DNA from: Plantago ovata
Lineage: Eukaryota; Streptophyta; Magnoliopsida; Lamiales; Plantaginaceae
Direction of reading: 5' to 3'
NCBI GenBank assembly: GCA_028274465.1
Contig: CM051457.1
Span: 58,017,550-58,081,549, forward strand
Length of the DNA stretch: 64,000 bases
Shown here: positions 1-11,095 of the stretch, in pieces
Numbering within the stretch: position 1 is the stretch's first letter
How the letters are laid out: every line of letters begins with the position of its first letter
Notes under the pieces: model-generated
What the model was told of the DNA's origin: nothing
Seen by the model: only the letters and a program-made list of their open reading frames with translations
Database searches by the model: none
Position numbers and translations under genes: made by a program

Positions 1-299
1 CACACTCTTTTGTTTTTTCAAAATTTCTTCCTTCCAGATGCTGCTGAGGATGTGCGTGACTAGGATGCCAGCGACTGAGAGAAGGGTCTGGGGTGTCACG
101 GGTTTCTTTTCAAATTAAGAAGTTAAACATTTATTGTCTTCATTCGTTGTTCATTCGAACTTGAGTTGTCATTGGATATTGTTTATTTCTGTTAGCGTCA
201 AAGATTATTTTGACATTTATTGCCGACCGTTATTATTAAAGTTAATCTTGATTTTCTTTTCGAGAAATTATTTTTGTTTTCAAAACCGGTACCGTTACA
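1..299 (+). mobile_element. LTR H: 3' end of a Tekay-type Ty3/gypsy LTR, truncated by window start
   Basis: The stretch matches the last 300 bases of LTR E (about 24640-24952) in the same orientation and the reverse complement of LTRs A, B and L. It ends in CCGTTACA, the shared 3' terminus of this LTR family (the 5' end is TGTAACA...). Its 5' part lies outside the window, so it could be a solo LTR or one end of a full element. It abuts LTR A head to head and probably inserted near A's end, because A lacks its first roughly 10 bases here. Lineage is inferred from the TGTAACAYCCCG-type start seen in sister copies. Confidence 0.85.
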
Positions 300-779
300 G
301 TCGGCGTTAAGAACAAATAAATTTCTTGAAAAGAGAAAATTCGAAATAATTTTAAAAGTAACGGTCGGCAATAAATGCCATAACAATATTTGGCGCCATA
401 GCGCTAACAGAATCAAGTAGAAATCCAACGATAACTTAGAAGTCAAAAGAATAACAACTAGCGAAGAAAGTAAAAAGGTTCATCTTCTTATTTTAAAAAC
501 AAACACAAATCCCCAAAGACATCCCAGACCCTTCTCTCAGTCGCTGGCATCCTACTTGCGTGCATCCTCAGTAGTATCTGGAAGTAAGGAATTTTTGAAA
601 ACAAAGAGAGCGTGAGATAAAGGATCTCAGTGAGGTTCTAAGTTAACAAACAGAAAGTAAACAGTTTTTGAAATCAAAATCCTTTGCAGCAGATAAAATA
701 GCAAACAGAACAGATAACAGAACAGAAAGACAGAACAGATAAGTCGAAGTCCATTGGTGCAACCCGCCTTATTGCACCT
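300..779 (-). mobile_element. LTR A, segment 1 (3' end of a minus-strand Tekay-type LTR)
   Basis: First of three pieces of one solo LTR of about 2.7 kb. The piece starts abruptly at the junction with LTR H and is missing its terminal TGTAACG; it then follows the reverse complement of LTR E closely. It runs to 779, where LTR B was inserted; bases 775-779 (CACCT) are one copy of the B target duplication. The sequence resumes at 3335. Confidence 0.88.
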
Positions 780-1822
780 TGTAACGGTACCGGTTTTGAA
801 AACAAAATATTTTCTTGAAAAGGAAATTCGAAAATACTTTAATCACAACGGTCGGCAATAAATGCCCAAAAATCTTTGACGCTAACGGTAATAATTAATA
901 TTCAATGACAACTCAAGTTCGAAAAGACCACGAATGAAGACAATAAAAGTGTTCTTCTTATTTTGAAAAGAAACCCGTGACACCCCAGACCCTTCTCGCA
1001 GTCGCTGGCTTCCTAGTCACGCACGTCCTCAGCAGCATCTGGAAGGAAGGAATTTTGAAAAAACAAAAGAGTGTGAGATAAAGGATCTCAGTGAGGTTCT
1101 AAGTTAATCAGAAAGTAAATGGTTTTAAAAACAAAATCCTTTTCAGAAAAACGAGCAAACATAACAAAGCACATATAACAGATTAATAGAACAGAAACGT
1201 TGAAGACCGTTGGTGCAGCCCGCCTTATTGCTCCTACTCCCAGAATGCCCTTATAACTCCCTCCAGAGGATGCATAACTCCGGACAGAAACAGAAACCCC
1301 CGTGTACTTTGGGGAAACAGATCCTACGACCCTAATAGACCTCAGCGACTTCTGCCTCGCGCCTAAAAGGGAATAGACTAGGCCACGATCAAGCAAACCC
1401 GATAGTCCTCTACTACCCAAGCCTACCTAACCATAACCTAATCGACCGGTCACACAGAAACAGAACAGATACAGAATAACAGATACAAATAATTAACACC
1501 AAGAGGTGTTCCTGCAGAAAGGTCAGTACAGAACAGAGTAGCAATAACAGAAATCCAAAAGTCATACTTAGGACTTATACGTTTACGCGGAAGCATACAA
1601 TATACAGTATACAGCAATAAGTACAAACAGTCACGTAGCCTTCCAGTTTTTCGCAAATAATAGGTTTAGGGGTGAACACTCACCTTAGCTTGCGAGCAAA
1701 CGACCTTCAACAAGAAACGAGCTTACGGGTTTACGGACAACGGAGAACCTAACAAGAAAGTACTAAACACAATTTAGAAGTCGAACGGACGGAAGGAAAA
1801 AGGTTGAAAAAGGAATGGTAAA

Positions 1823-1890
1823 GTCGGGGTTCGAACTCGGGACCTCTAAGTTAGTCAAGCAAGGACCTAACCAACTAGGCTAGCAAGTCA
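1823..1890 (-). repeat. tRNA-like module with pol III A and B boxes in LTR B
   Basis: On the minus strand an A box TAGCCTAGTTGG (1871-1882) is followed 34 bases later by a B box GTTCGAACC (1828-1836), both matching pol III internal-promoter consensuses. The order and spacing fit a tRNA or SINE head. A full cloverleaf is not evident: the T-arm pairs only partly. The same module is found in LTRs A and L and as a shortened version in E. Confidence 0.6.
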
Positions 1891-3075
1891 AATCTATACT
1901 AACTTACAAAACAGAAACTAAGTTTAAAACATTTTCAGAAACTCTTTCGATTTTCAGATTCTGAAAATTACCAAAATACCCTCAGGGGTAAATTGCAAGA
2001 AAACCCTTTTCGAAAACAGACAGTAAAAACGAACCAGTATTTTCCAGACATCAAACAGTCTTCTCAAAGCAAAAAGATTTACGATAAAAGCCTACTGTCA
2101 GTCAACTACGGACAACGGTAAAACTGCAAAAAGGTCCTTTAGGTTTTTAAATTTCCCCAAATCAGTCCACAACAAATCCAAAACAGCACAACAGGGTCCA
2201 AAAGTCTTTTCGAGGTCAAACAGGAAATCAAGTCAATACGAGGTCAATACTTTTACAAGTCCAGCAAACAGTAACTATACTAACAACCTAAGTCCCGGTT
2301 CTCGGTTCGAAATAAATTACAATGTCAGATCGATCAGGGGTAAAATTGTCCGAGGGTAAAAAAAAAGTCCAAATCAGAATACGAGTACAAGTCTAAAATC
2401 GAGAGCAGTAGCAAAGAAATGAAATTTACCTTCGGATCGAAAGAAAGGTTTAAACAATCTGCAAATTGAATCAATCGAAAAGAAAAGAGAATTAAAACAA
2501 GATTCGAATCGAATCGAAAATAAAACCGAACCCGAACAGAAAGGTTGAACCGACTTACCAACCGAACCGGAATCAAACCGACGGAAGGATCGATCGGCGC
2601 GCGAACAGACGGGACGGAATCGGCACGGACGAAAGCGGCGGCGGCACGGAAAGAGCGGCGGATCGAAACGGCGGTGATCGGAGACAGACAGACAGACAAC
2701 AACCGAGAGCGGCGGCGCGCATGGAACGGCGGCGGCGCGGTGAAACGGCGCGCAGCAACGGCGATCGAACGGCGGCAGATGGAAGCGATCGAATTGATCG
2801 ATCGACTGCAGAGATCGCGGCGGCGGCGTTTGACGGAGCGGATCGATTCGGCAAACAGGAATCGCGGCGCGGCGGCGGCGGCGGCGGCTGGGTCGGACGG
2901 AGCGGCGGCCGGTGGTGAGTGGTGATGATGAAGATGGTGAGAAGAAACAAGAAAGATGAATTAAGGTGATGATTGATGAAGATGATGGTGAGCGTGAGAG
3001 GGAGAGAGAAAGAGTTTCTTTTTCTTTCTTACTGATGGCACAACACGGCTGAGAAGAGAGATGGGAGGGAGAAGA

Positions 3076-3091
3076 CTAGGGTTAGGGTTTT
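3076..3091 (-). promoter_or_regulatory. Telo-box-like repeat in LTR B
   Basis: CTAGGGTTAGGGTTTT, i.e. AAACCCTAACCCTAG on the sense strand of the LTR. Telo-boxes occur near transcription starts of many plant genes. It lies just 5' of a CT-rich tract on the sense strand, as in LTR E. Confidence 0.45.
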
Positions 3092-3334
3092 GGGTCAACT
3101 AATGGGCCGGTCAAATGGGCCTTTGACTGGGCTAAACAAGACGGGCCAAGAGCTAGCAGATCGATTACTCCAGCTTGATCCAAACGAAACAAAACGAATA
3201 ACTTTCGCGAAACTAATAAATTAATTACCGAATAAATAATTTACTCTGGTAATTAATTAACTAAAATAAATAATAAAATAATAAAATAATAATTAAATAA
3301 TTAAATAAACAATTAAAAAAATCGGGGTGTTACA

Positions 3335-5498
3335 CACCTACTCCACAGATTGCCCTTATAGCTCCCTCCAGAGGGTATACAACTCCGGACAAAAACAAAA
3401 ACCCCCGTGTACTTTGGGGAAACAGAACCTACGACCCTAATAGACCTCAACGACTTCTGCCTCGCGCCTAAAAGGGATTAGACTAGGCAATAACCAAGCA
3501 AACCCGATAGTCCTCTACTACCCAAGCCTACCTAATTACGACCTAATCGACCGGTCACACAGAAACAGACAGAACAGATACAGATACAGAACAAACAGAT
3601 AATAATAATCAGATCTCGAAACATCGAGAAGTGTTCCTGCAGAAGAGTTAATCTAGAACAGAGTAGCAACAAACAAAGATAAGTAAATAGCCATACTTAG
3701 GACTTAGTTACTTTTACGCGGAAGCACGGTATAACAGAATATATAGTAATAGATACAGATTGTCACATAGCCTTCCAGGTTTTCGCAAATAGATAAGTTT
3801 GGGGTGAACACTCACCTCAACTTGAAATCAAAAGTCTTCAACGAGCAGTGAGCTTAAGAGCTAACGAACGACGGAGAACCTAAATAGAAAGTATCTAGTT
3901 ACACTCTAGAAGTCGAACGAACGGAAAGTAAAAGGTCGGTAAAGAAGTGGTTCGAACTCGGGACCTCTGAGTTAGTCACACAACCCTTAACCAACTAAGC
4001 TAGAAGGTAATTCAATACAAAAGTACCAAAGCATAAACTATTTAACTTGAAACGTTTTCAGAGAACACTCTTCCAATCTCTGAAAATTACAAAAATACCC
4101 TCAGCAATATTGCAAAACAGAACGACCATTTTCAGAAAACCAAAACCAATTCATACTTCAACTAAAATGCTAATCAGTCCAAAAGTAAAATTACCAATTT
4201 GCCCTTCGAAAACAAATGCAGAAAAACCTCTCAAGTTTCAGAAATCAAACATCAACTCCACACTTTTCAGAATCATCAGAACAGTTCACAACACTCGAAT
4301 TAACTTAACCCCAGTCCAGGTCATAAAGTGAAATTACAGTTTTACCCCAAGTCATAATTGCAGATTAGTCCTTTTCAAGTTTCTGAAATTACAACTAAAC
4401 CCCACAAGGTTTCTAAACAAAGAATCAGTTTCCAAACAACTCCAACTATCACAAAACAGTCCTCGGTTAGCCAAAACAGGTCAACAATGTCCTAAATCGA
4501 GATTCGAACAGTCCATAAATGGTCCAAGACGATCCAGGGGCAAAATGGTCAAGTCCAGATTTCGTAGGGGTAAAATGGTCCAAAATAGAAAGTACGAACT
4601 GAAAATCGAAAAGAAAAGAAACGAAAGGAAACAGAAAATACCTTCAAACGGGATCGAGTGAGATGAACTGCGAATTAAAAAGAAAACAAAAGGATTAAAA
4701 AGATTCAACTTCGAGATTCGAATCTTAGTCGAGCAAGAACAGAGCCGGACAGAGGCTTACCCAACCAAATGGAGAATATGAACAGTACTAACAGGGACGG
4801 AGCGAACGAATGGAACGGGACACGAATCCACTGCGAATCAACGAAACAATGATCTCTAAATCCAAATATTAATCGATAAATGGACCCAACCAGAAAACGG
4901 AGATGAAGAGCACCACTTAGCGAACAAAACGGATCTCGAGTGGGGCCGAACTGAAACGAAGGGGAACGAAGCTGAACCGAACCGGACGGTGCTCGGGTGG
5001 CGGCGCGGCTGAACAGAGCCGACGAACACGAGAACCCGAATTGGAGTAGGGATGGGCGTCGCGGCCGAAATGAGGCAGGGCATTGGTGGTGATGGGTAAC
5101 GGTAATGATGATGATAATCCGGTGGCGATGTAGGGAGGATGATGATTGATAAAGATGAAGTAGTGGAGATGATGGATTGATGTTGATGATGGCGGGTGAG
5201 AGAGATGAGAGAATAGTAGAAGTTTTCTTTCTTTCTCCCTTCTCAGTAAGTTGTGGCGTGAGGATGAGAGAGTAGGGAGTGGTGGGAAACTAATTAGGTT
5301 TAGGTTTAGGGTTTCGAAAGTCTTGGGCCAATGCAGACGGGCCTGATCAAGATTGGGCCTAAATAGACTTCAACAAGGCCACTCAAAATTGGGCCAATTA
5401 GAAGGCTAAGAAAAAGAATTTCAATTAGACTTTCTAATTCGAATTCGGTAATGTAGAACAGTAAATTAATTAAAGCACCCAATAAAGAAGTTACTCAT
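3335..5498 (-). mobile_element. LTR A, segment 2
   Basis: Largest piece of solo LTR A, between the B insertion (duplication CACCT at 3335-3339) and the C insertion (duplication CTCAT at 5494-5498). Same internal order as LTR E in reverse: a tRNA-like module near 3949-4002, T-rich and GC-richer leader-like DNA around 4780-5100, a GATGAT-rich stretch, and telo-box-like TTTAGGTTTAGGGTTT at about 5298-5313. No credible protein frame. Confidence 0.9.
3949..4002 (-). repeat. tRNA-like module in LTR A
   Basis: Minus-strand A box TAGCTTAGTTGG (3991-4002) and B box GTTCGAACC (3949-3957). Same position in the LTR as the module in LTR B, so it belongs to the LTR family rather than being an independent SINE insertion in one copy. 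Confidence 0.6.
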
Positions 5499-6240
5499 TG
5501 ATGAACGTTGGATTGTCGGGTTCCAACTAATCAAATAAATTTGTATTTAGCCAAAGGCAATTCACAACTACAACGAAAACCGTAGTGTAGCAGCAGAATA
5601 ACCTCGAGTGTCGATCTCCAAGGATTATAACTAGCTTTATCTAATCTAACTTAAGAATATAAATCAACAGACGACTTAGCCAAGGTTTTTCTTAGCAGAT
5701 AATGGAGATTGGTGATAGTATGGTCATTCAAAGCATAGCAGGTTAATAATCATGCATAAATTCCTCGGTCTTGCATGGAGATCTTTGATCAATGAATTGT
5801 CCAGTTGTGTTTCGTAATTATTCAACACTACGAAGATAGAGATTTAGATAGATCAAAGAAATAAAGCAATAACTCAGAGTATAATGCGCGATATAGCCAT
5901 TAGCATAATTATTAACCCTTCGCTAAGAAATCACATACTATCACCAACGAGAAGTTTAGCTACTCATAGTTGTCATGCAATCAACAGAAATCATACCACT
6001 AATGAATGAAAACATGGTGAAAGATATATAAATATAAATAGAAAAACTGTAAGATACAATGTTACCGAAGGTTGTCAATCTCCGAAGAATCGCGATCTTA
6101 CAAGCTCCAAAACGCTAAGAAAAAGTATCTCCTAAGCTAAGAACCCCCAGAACAGGCTCTGGAGAATTCCTACCTAAAACTACTGAGAAAGGTGAGAGAA
6201 AAGGTCCGGAAAAGTATGAAAAACGGAGAAAACTGAGCAA

Positions 6241-6250
6241 CTATATATAG
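6241..6250 (-). promoter_or_regulatory. TATA box in the low-coordinate LTR of C
   Basis: CTATATATAG, self-complementary; the same site is at 13267-13276, 42139-42147 and 45429-45437 in the sister LTRs. It is placed so that the palindrome array is immediately upstream on the sense (minus) strand. Confidence 0.55.
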
Positions 6251-6261
6251 GCATTCGAATT

Positions 6262-6354
6262 GTGTGGGGCGAAGGGCCCCACACACCGGGCGATTCGCCT
6301 GGTGTGGGGCGATTCGCCCCACGTCCCGGGCGACTCGTCCGGGAGTGTTTTTCG
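6262..6354. repeat. Palindrome array in the U3 of the C LTR
   Basis: Four consecutive GC-rich inverted repeats: GTGTGGGGC/GCCCCACAC arms at 6262-6284, then units of the type GGGCGATTCGCC, GGGGCGATTCGCCCC and CCCGGGCGACTCG. Equivalent arrays are at 13288-13370, 42161-42243 and 45450-45533. Confidence 0.8.
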
Positions 6355-6697
6355 GCCCAAAACGCGTTTTCGATGCGTTTTTGAATTTCTTCCCCTTTTC
6401 GGACTCGGTTTCTGCCTTCTAGTGACCTTTTAGCCTTTAGACTCGACCCTTAGACTTCAAATCCTATCCGGAATCTTTCAGATACTCCAATTAGGCTTCT
6501 GGAACACCAATTCCTTGTCTACTTCAATATAATTGCCCGGAAAACCTCGTTTTTTAACCAAAACCTGTAAAATAAAACCTAAAGGGAAACGTGACACTAT
6601 TCTAATAAAATGCACTAAAATATAGCTAAATTAACATAGAGGATAGCTAAAATAGGTGAAAAAGACTCGAATGAAAGTGTAAAATACACATTCATCA

Positions 6698-6709
6698 AAC
6701 TCCCCAAAC
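6698..6709 (-). promoter_or_regulatory. Polypurine tract of element C
   Basis: On the minus strand TTTGGGGAGTT directly precedes the 3' LTR. The same sequence adjoins both LTRs in D (after 42585 and 45875). This is the expected place for plus-strand DNA priming. Confidence 0.65.
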
Positions 6710-9700
6710 CGATCCTTTGCTTGTCCTCAAGCAACTAAGCTAGACTCTAATGCAAAAAACAATGCAACACAAAAAATGGAGTCTCATGCCAAATGAAATG
6801 AACTAATCTACTGAATCTATCAAAAAACATATGAACAAGAACCATATAAATCAAAACATGAATACTGGTTGAAGAATGCCTCGATTGACTCATACACACT
6901 CACATAAGCACTTATGTCAAGACAAGATAGTCTCTCGTAACATTCTCTACCTAGACCTAGTCAGTGACGACGTAATGAAACATGTTTGAATACGAATGGT
7001 TGTCCCGTGCCTATGAAACTGAGGACTTACTACTGTTCACCAAGTTAAGACTTTTCCTCAAAGAGGTCGAACCAATACTGGCTCTCATCAAACGAAGGAG
7101 GGTTCCCTTAAAAAAGATAACACTCCCCTATTCTACCCATCTCTCAAGCAAAGCCTTAAGCTATTCACCACTTCCTGAATGGCAGGACGAGGGTGGTCTA
7201 GAACAGATGATACTCAAACGAAAAGAAAAGATTAGAAAATTACAACACGATTACGAACATTACAAGAATTGGAAAATGAGACACAACACTTTGCTAAACT
7301 GCTATTGGCTTTCTTTTTTTGGACCCTTCTTTGCTTTTTTTGGGTTCTTTTTTTTTTCTCTTTTTTTTTCTTTTTTTCTTTTCTAGTTTCTTTTTCATTT
7401 TTTCCTGGAAATTTTTTCGTTCTATCTTTTTTCGAATTTTTTTAGCCAGCAGTAGCACAACGAAAAAGAAATAAAAATGACTCTCAAACGACTTCCCCAA
7501 ACCTATTCGAAAGAATAGGTTGGAGTACAAAGTTTACGAAAAAAGGAAAAATAAACTCACAACACAAAAATGAAAAACGAAAAACAAGTCTAATGATGGT
7601 GTAACCCCCTTCCCAAACCTATTCGGAAGAATAGGTTACAAACAAAGGATCACACAACCTCACACTACCTCCTTCCTAGGCATTTAGCAATCTCAAAGCA
7701 TGGTGAAGACTTGTTGCCTCTTAGGTACATAATTACTCGGGAAAACAACCATAAGACCCTAACATGCATCATCCTATTATAAAGGCCTTCGTGAACCGCA
7801 GTAGAGAAAACATCACTAAGTGATGTCGAGACTACCAAGCTTAACTAAGTGCAATACATAAATGTGACAAGCCAAGCGAGAAAAATCTCAAACAAATTCA
7901 TAGAGATGAAGCATATGATTAATGGCATAATTAGTTGATCTACCCAATAAAAAAGTTCAAAAAATTTGGCAATAAACTCCACATAAAACATGCAAGACTA
8001 TCCTAGGATGAATGTAGTGAACGCAACCTAAAAACTAAGAAAGCAGTAAACGTGCAAATGCAAATGCAGACGGATAAACATGCAAGGTACTATACTCAAC
8101 CTACCAATTCCAAGCTCTAAACCATCAATGTCAAGCTCCAAACTAACAACATTAGTTCACTTAAATCCCATCCCCCCTCATGAATTTAAAGCTAGTCCCT
8201 AGCAGTAAGAAAATGAGGAAATAAAATGTGATACTAGATGTTACCGCATGGTTTGGCCTCGGTCGGCTGAGTATGTTGCTTGTAAGTTATTGGGACTGCT
8301 CCGGGGTCCTTATAGGTGATCATCGGGGCTTGTGGTAGTGGCGGTAGTCCCACTAATAGATCGGATCGGACCAACTCAACCATCTGTATTATCATTGTCC
8401 CTATTGTCTTCATTGTCACTACTGTCACCAACATCATCACCAGTAGAGTTGCATTGTCGAAGAGAATCTTCAAGATTGGCCGCCGCTGTTATGGAATCTT
8501 CCACCCGGTATCTCTCCAATAGGTTGTGAACTGTTGAAGGGGAAAAAGCAGTGGTATCAGAGCCTCCCTCTCCAATGTTTTACACCCCGAGGAGGTTACA
8601 GTAAGCTGCTCGGATACTCAGAGGTTGTCTTCCATTTTTTCCAATGTCGACCACATTCTCTACGGTTGATGCCCCCGATGTCTATATGATGCTCCCTTTA
8701 GAGGCAGTCAAGGGGCACCCCTAAAAGGGGCTGGGCACCCATGTCATTATGTTTTGGAACCAAGCTAGCGATTCGGAACTTTCTCACCACTGTCGACTCA
8801 AGACTGAATCCGTTGTGGTGAGATCGTCCTGGTGCCTTCTTATCACTCGAACTCTGCAGTCCTTGTGATAGATTGCTGACGTAATAATTGTTTCTATCCC
8901 TTCGGTGGTGCATGAATAGGCATAGGAGTCCTTACTCCAGGTGTACTCTACTCCTCCTTTTGGATAATCCGCGACGTTGTTGCAAGAGCCCGTGGCTCGA
9001 ACGCACCTCTAACGAGATCACTCTCCTTGACATGGTTGTAATCGATCCCCCTCCAGTACTTCATAGTAGCCAAACGGGAGTGCTCCTCTTCCTTTGTGGC
9101 ATGGTTCCTACAAACAACAGTTAGTACCTTGTATGACACAAAACTGACTCATGCATATGCTAATGTAAGAACGAAACACACAAGTGATAAAATCAACAAT
9201 CTAACTCCGTAAATCCTTCATGTCTAATCTAGCTACTTCATCATGCAACATATCAATGTAACTACTACATGCTCATATCACATTATGCTCTTGCTAGACA
9301 ACAAACGCCTTGAATCATAAGGCTTAATTCATACTGTAGTAGCGAAAAATTCTAGCATCATAAATCCTCATACCCAACAATTATGCATTCTACCATCATA
9401 TTCATCATCATTACATCAATAAACACAATCACATGTATGGAATCGAAGAAAAAGACATATTGCATAACAAGATAAAACATCTAGTAGCAAAATTCCCAAA
9501 TCAACAACTCAAGCATAATTGAGCATGCAATTGATAGTAAATAACGCTTCTAATCACACATACAACCTACCCATACATCATATAAGCCTAATTGAAGCTC
9601 AAATTAGAAAACCTCCAAATTTGAAAAATTAGGGTTCATAAGAAGATACCTCAGATCTGGAAAACGAATGCACTAGAGCGACAGTTGTTCGGATGAAAAG

Positions 9701-10234
9701 AAAGAGCACGTAATGGGCTTCGATTGAAGCTATAGAACACTAAATTTGGTGGAGTAATGAAGGTTTTATGATGATTTGAAGATATTTTCGCGTGTTTCGG
9801 TTTTTTGGGGAGTAAGAAGGGTGAAGAGATGAAGAAATGAGGAGAATGGGGGTTTCTCGCGTTTTTAAGCTCCAGAAGTCGTGGGGCGAGTCGCCCTGTG
9901 CGGGGCGAACCGCCCCGCACGTCCAGAGAGCGCGGAGCTCTCTGGACTTGTGGGGCGATTCGCCCCCCACCTCCTGAGGTGGGGAGAAGAAACTTTCGAA
10001 AAATGCGGTTTTTTAAGTCCCCGAAAATTATTTTTCTCATGAAATCACTCGAAAATGCTCACTCAAACAAAAACATAAGCACATACGACACAGAGACGAA
10101 CAAATTCACATATGAAAAGCAAATCGTTCAAGTATGAATGCATGCAATAAAGCGCTAAAAAATCGATAAAAACTCCGGGTTGCCTCCCGGATAGCGCCAT
10201 TGTTTAAAGTCTTTGACTCGACTCCTGGTTGCGC
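6710..10234 (-). other. Non-coding internal region of element C
   Basis: No conserved protein. Bases up to about 8275 match the D internal region (42586-44095 and 45876-47367), including a pyrimidine-rich block (7300-7450) and repeated CCTATTCGAAAGAATAGG palindromes near 7497-7520 and 7616-7638. Beyond the shared GGTCGGCTGAGTAT the elements diverge. A copia-type TGGTATCAGAGC motif lies at 8552-8563 and a hairpin cluster at 9883-9983. In a full Athila this interval would hold RT, RNase H and integrase. Confidence 0.75.
9883..9983. repeat. Cluster of five hairpins in element C
   Basis: Consecutive inverted repeats at 9883-9896, 9900-9918, 9921-9947 (11-bp arms GTCCAGAGAGC/GCTCTCTGGAC), 9952-9966 (GGGGCGATTCGCCCC, the same unit as in the LTR) and 9966-9983 (arms CCCACCTC/GAGGTGGG). 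Confidence 0.75.
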
Positions 10235-11095
10235 CTAACTCTTCTTCTTGAGGGTACTAGACTTCCCCTTCATGGATCTTCTCCGCATGCCACGAACCTG
10301 TGAATAAGAATGAACATAGACAGCAAGACCACAATAGTTAATAGTGTGAGAAGCATTGAAGCGATCAGGTGGGTCAGATATGGCTCGCAACACATGTCGC
10401 TTGCCATCCACCTCAATGGTGCAAGTCCTTCGGTAGATGTCTATCACGGAGCGTAGTTTAGTCAAGAACATTCGCCCCAAGAGAACGACATCCCCCATCC
10501 CAGGTGTAGACGCCGGCATAACTACAAAATTGGTGTATATAGAAGTTTCACCAATCTTGACCAATACGTTCTTCACAACGCCTTCGGGTCTCACAAAGGA
10601 TCCATCCGCCAGTTGCACAATAGCCTTATGCTCAGATAGTTTTCCAAGGCTACTCTTCTCAAACACATTCATTGGGAGCACATTAGAATAGGATCCCGTG
10701 TCTAGTGTGGCACGGACATCTTCAAGCTCACCAATCCCGACCTTAACGTCGAAACTTTGAGGGAGGGGCTCGGGATCCTCTTCACTCTCGTCAGAACCAA
10801 GGTCCTTCTCTTCTTCCTTGGCTAGTGGAGGTTCTTCCTTCTTGCAACACTCGCACTTAGCAACCTTCTTGATGGTGATTTCGACAGGTAGATCACCCAC
10901 CAAGGTAATGGACATCGACTTCTCAGTGTTGCTAGGCAGCTTGCCTTGCTCCCTACTTGCTCCTCGGTCGATCAACTCTTGCATCTTTTGATGGGCAAGC
11001 CTAGTGCTCTCTTCCAACCGATCAAGCCTCACCCTAGTCTTCTCAGAATCTTATTCATAACGTTTGAGAAAACTTTGGGTGTGATCAACCATCTT
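10235..11095 (-). pseudogene. Protease region of element C (retropepsin)
   Basis: Continues gag in the same frame, but two TAA stops (just after the gag end at 11096 and about 20 codons later) separate it from gag; the longest open part starts at 11032. It has an acidic linker (KEEEKDLGSDESEED), then a retropepsin-like domain with the catalytic motif LDTGS and the later VLLGR motif that marks the second half of these proteases. After about 230 residues the sequence becomes basic and ends without entering a reverse transcriptase. Known role of the family is to cut the Gag-Pol polyprotein. Stops could be decay or a translational control point; decay is more likely. Confidence 0.8.

Larger units (their letters stand above)
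780..3334 (-). mobile_element. LTR B: complete solo LTR (Ty3/gypsy, Tekay-type) nested in LTR A
   Basis: Complete 2,555-bp LTR with TG...CA ends. Plus strand begins TGTAACGGTACCGG and ends GGGGTGTTACA, so the sense strand (minus) starts TGTAACACCCCG, a start typical of plant Tekay/Del LTRs. It is flanked by a perfect 5-bp duplication, CACCT (775-779 and 3335-3339), and LTR A continues on both sides. No internal region is present, so this is a solo LTR left by LTR-LTR recombination. It contains a tRNA-like module (1823-1890), a GC- and GCC-rich block (2560-2920), a CT-rich stretch and a telo-box (3076-3091), in that order on the plus strand. Open frames in the GC-rich block are not genes. Confidence 0.95.
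5499..6697 (-). repeat. 3' LTR of element C
   Basis: 1,199-bp LTR, TGATGAACG...TTCATCA on the plus strand. Nearly identical to 12525-13698, the main length difference being about 20 bases around 6358-6380 absent from the other copy. It contains a TATA box (6241-6250) and a palindrome array (6262-6354) just upstream of it on the sense strand. Confidence 0.93.

Noticed and set aside
1823..1890. True tRNA gene
   Set aside because: A and B boxes fit, but T-arm and acceptor pairing are poor and the sequence belongs to the LTR.
2545..2950. Overlapping long frames on both strands in LTR B (also 22743-23298 in E)
   Set aside because: They arise from GC-rich low-complexity DNA (GCC/CGG repeats), are not shared as proteins between LTR copies, and match no domain.
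7294..7530. Lys-rich protein on the minus strand
   Set aside because: Product of a pyrimidine-rich tract in the Athila-like internal region; T-run length varies between copies.
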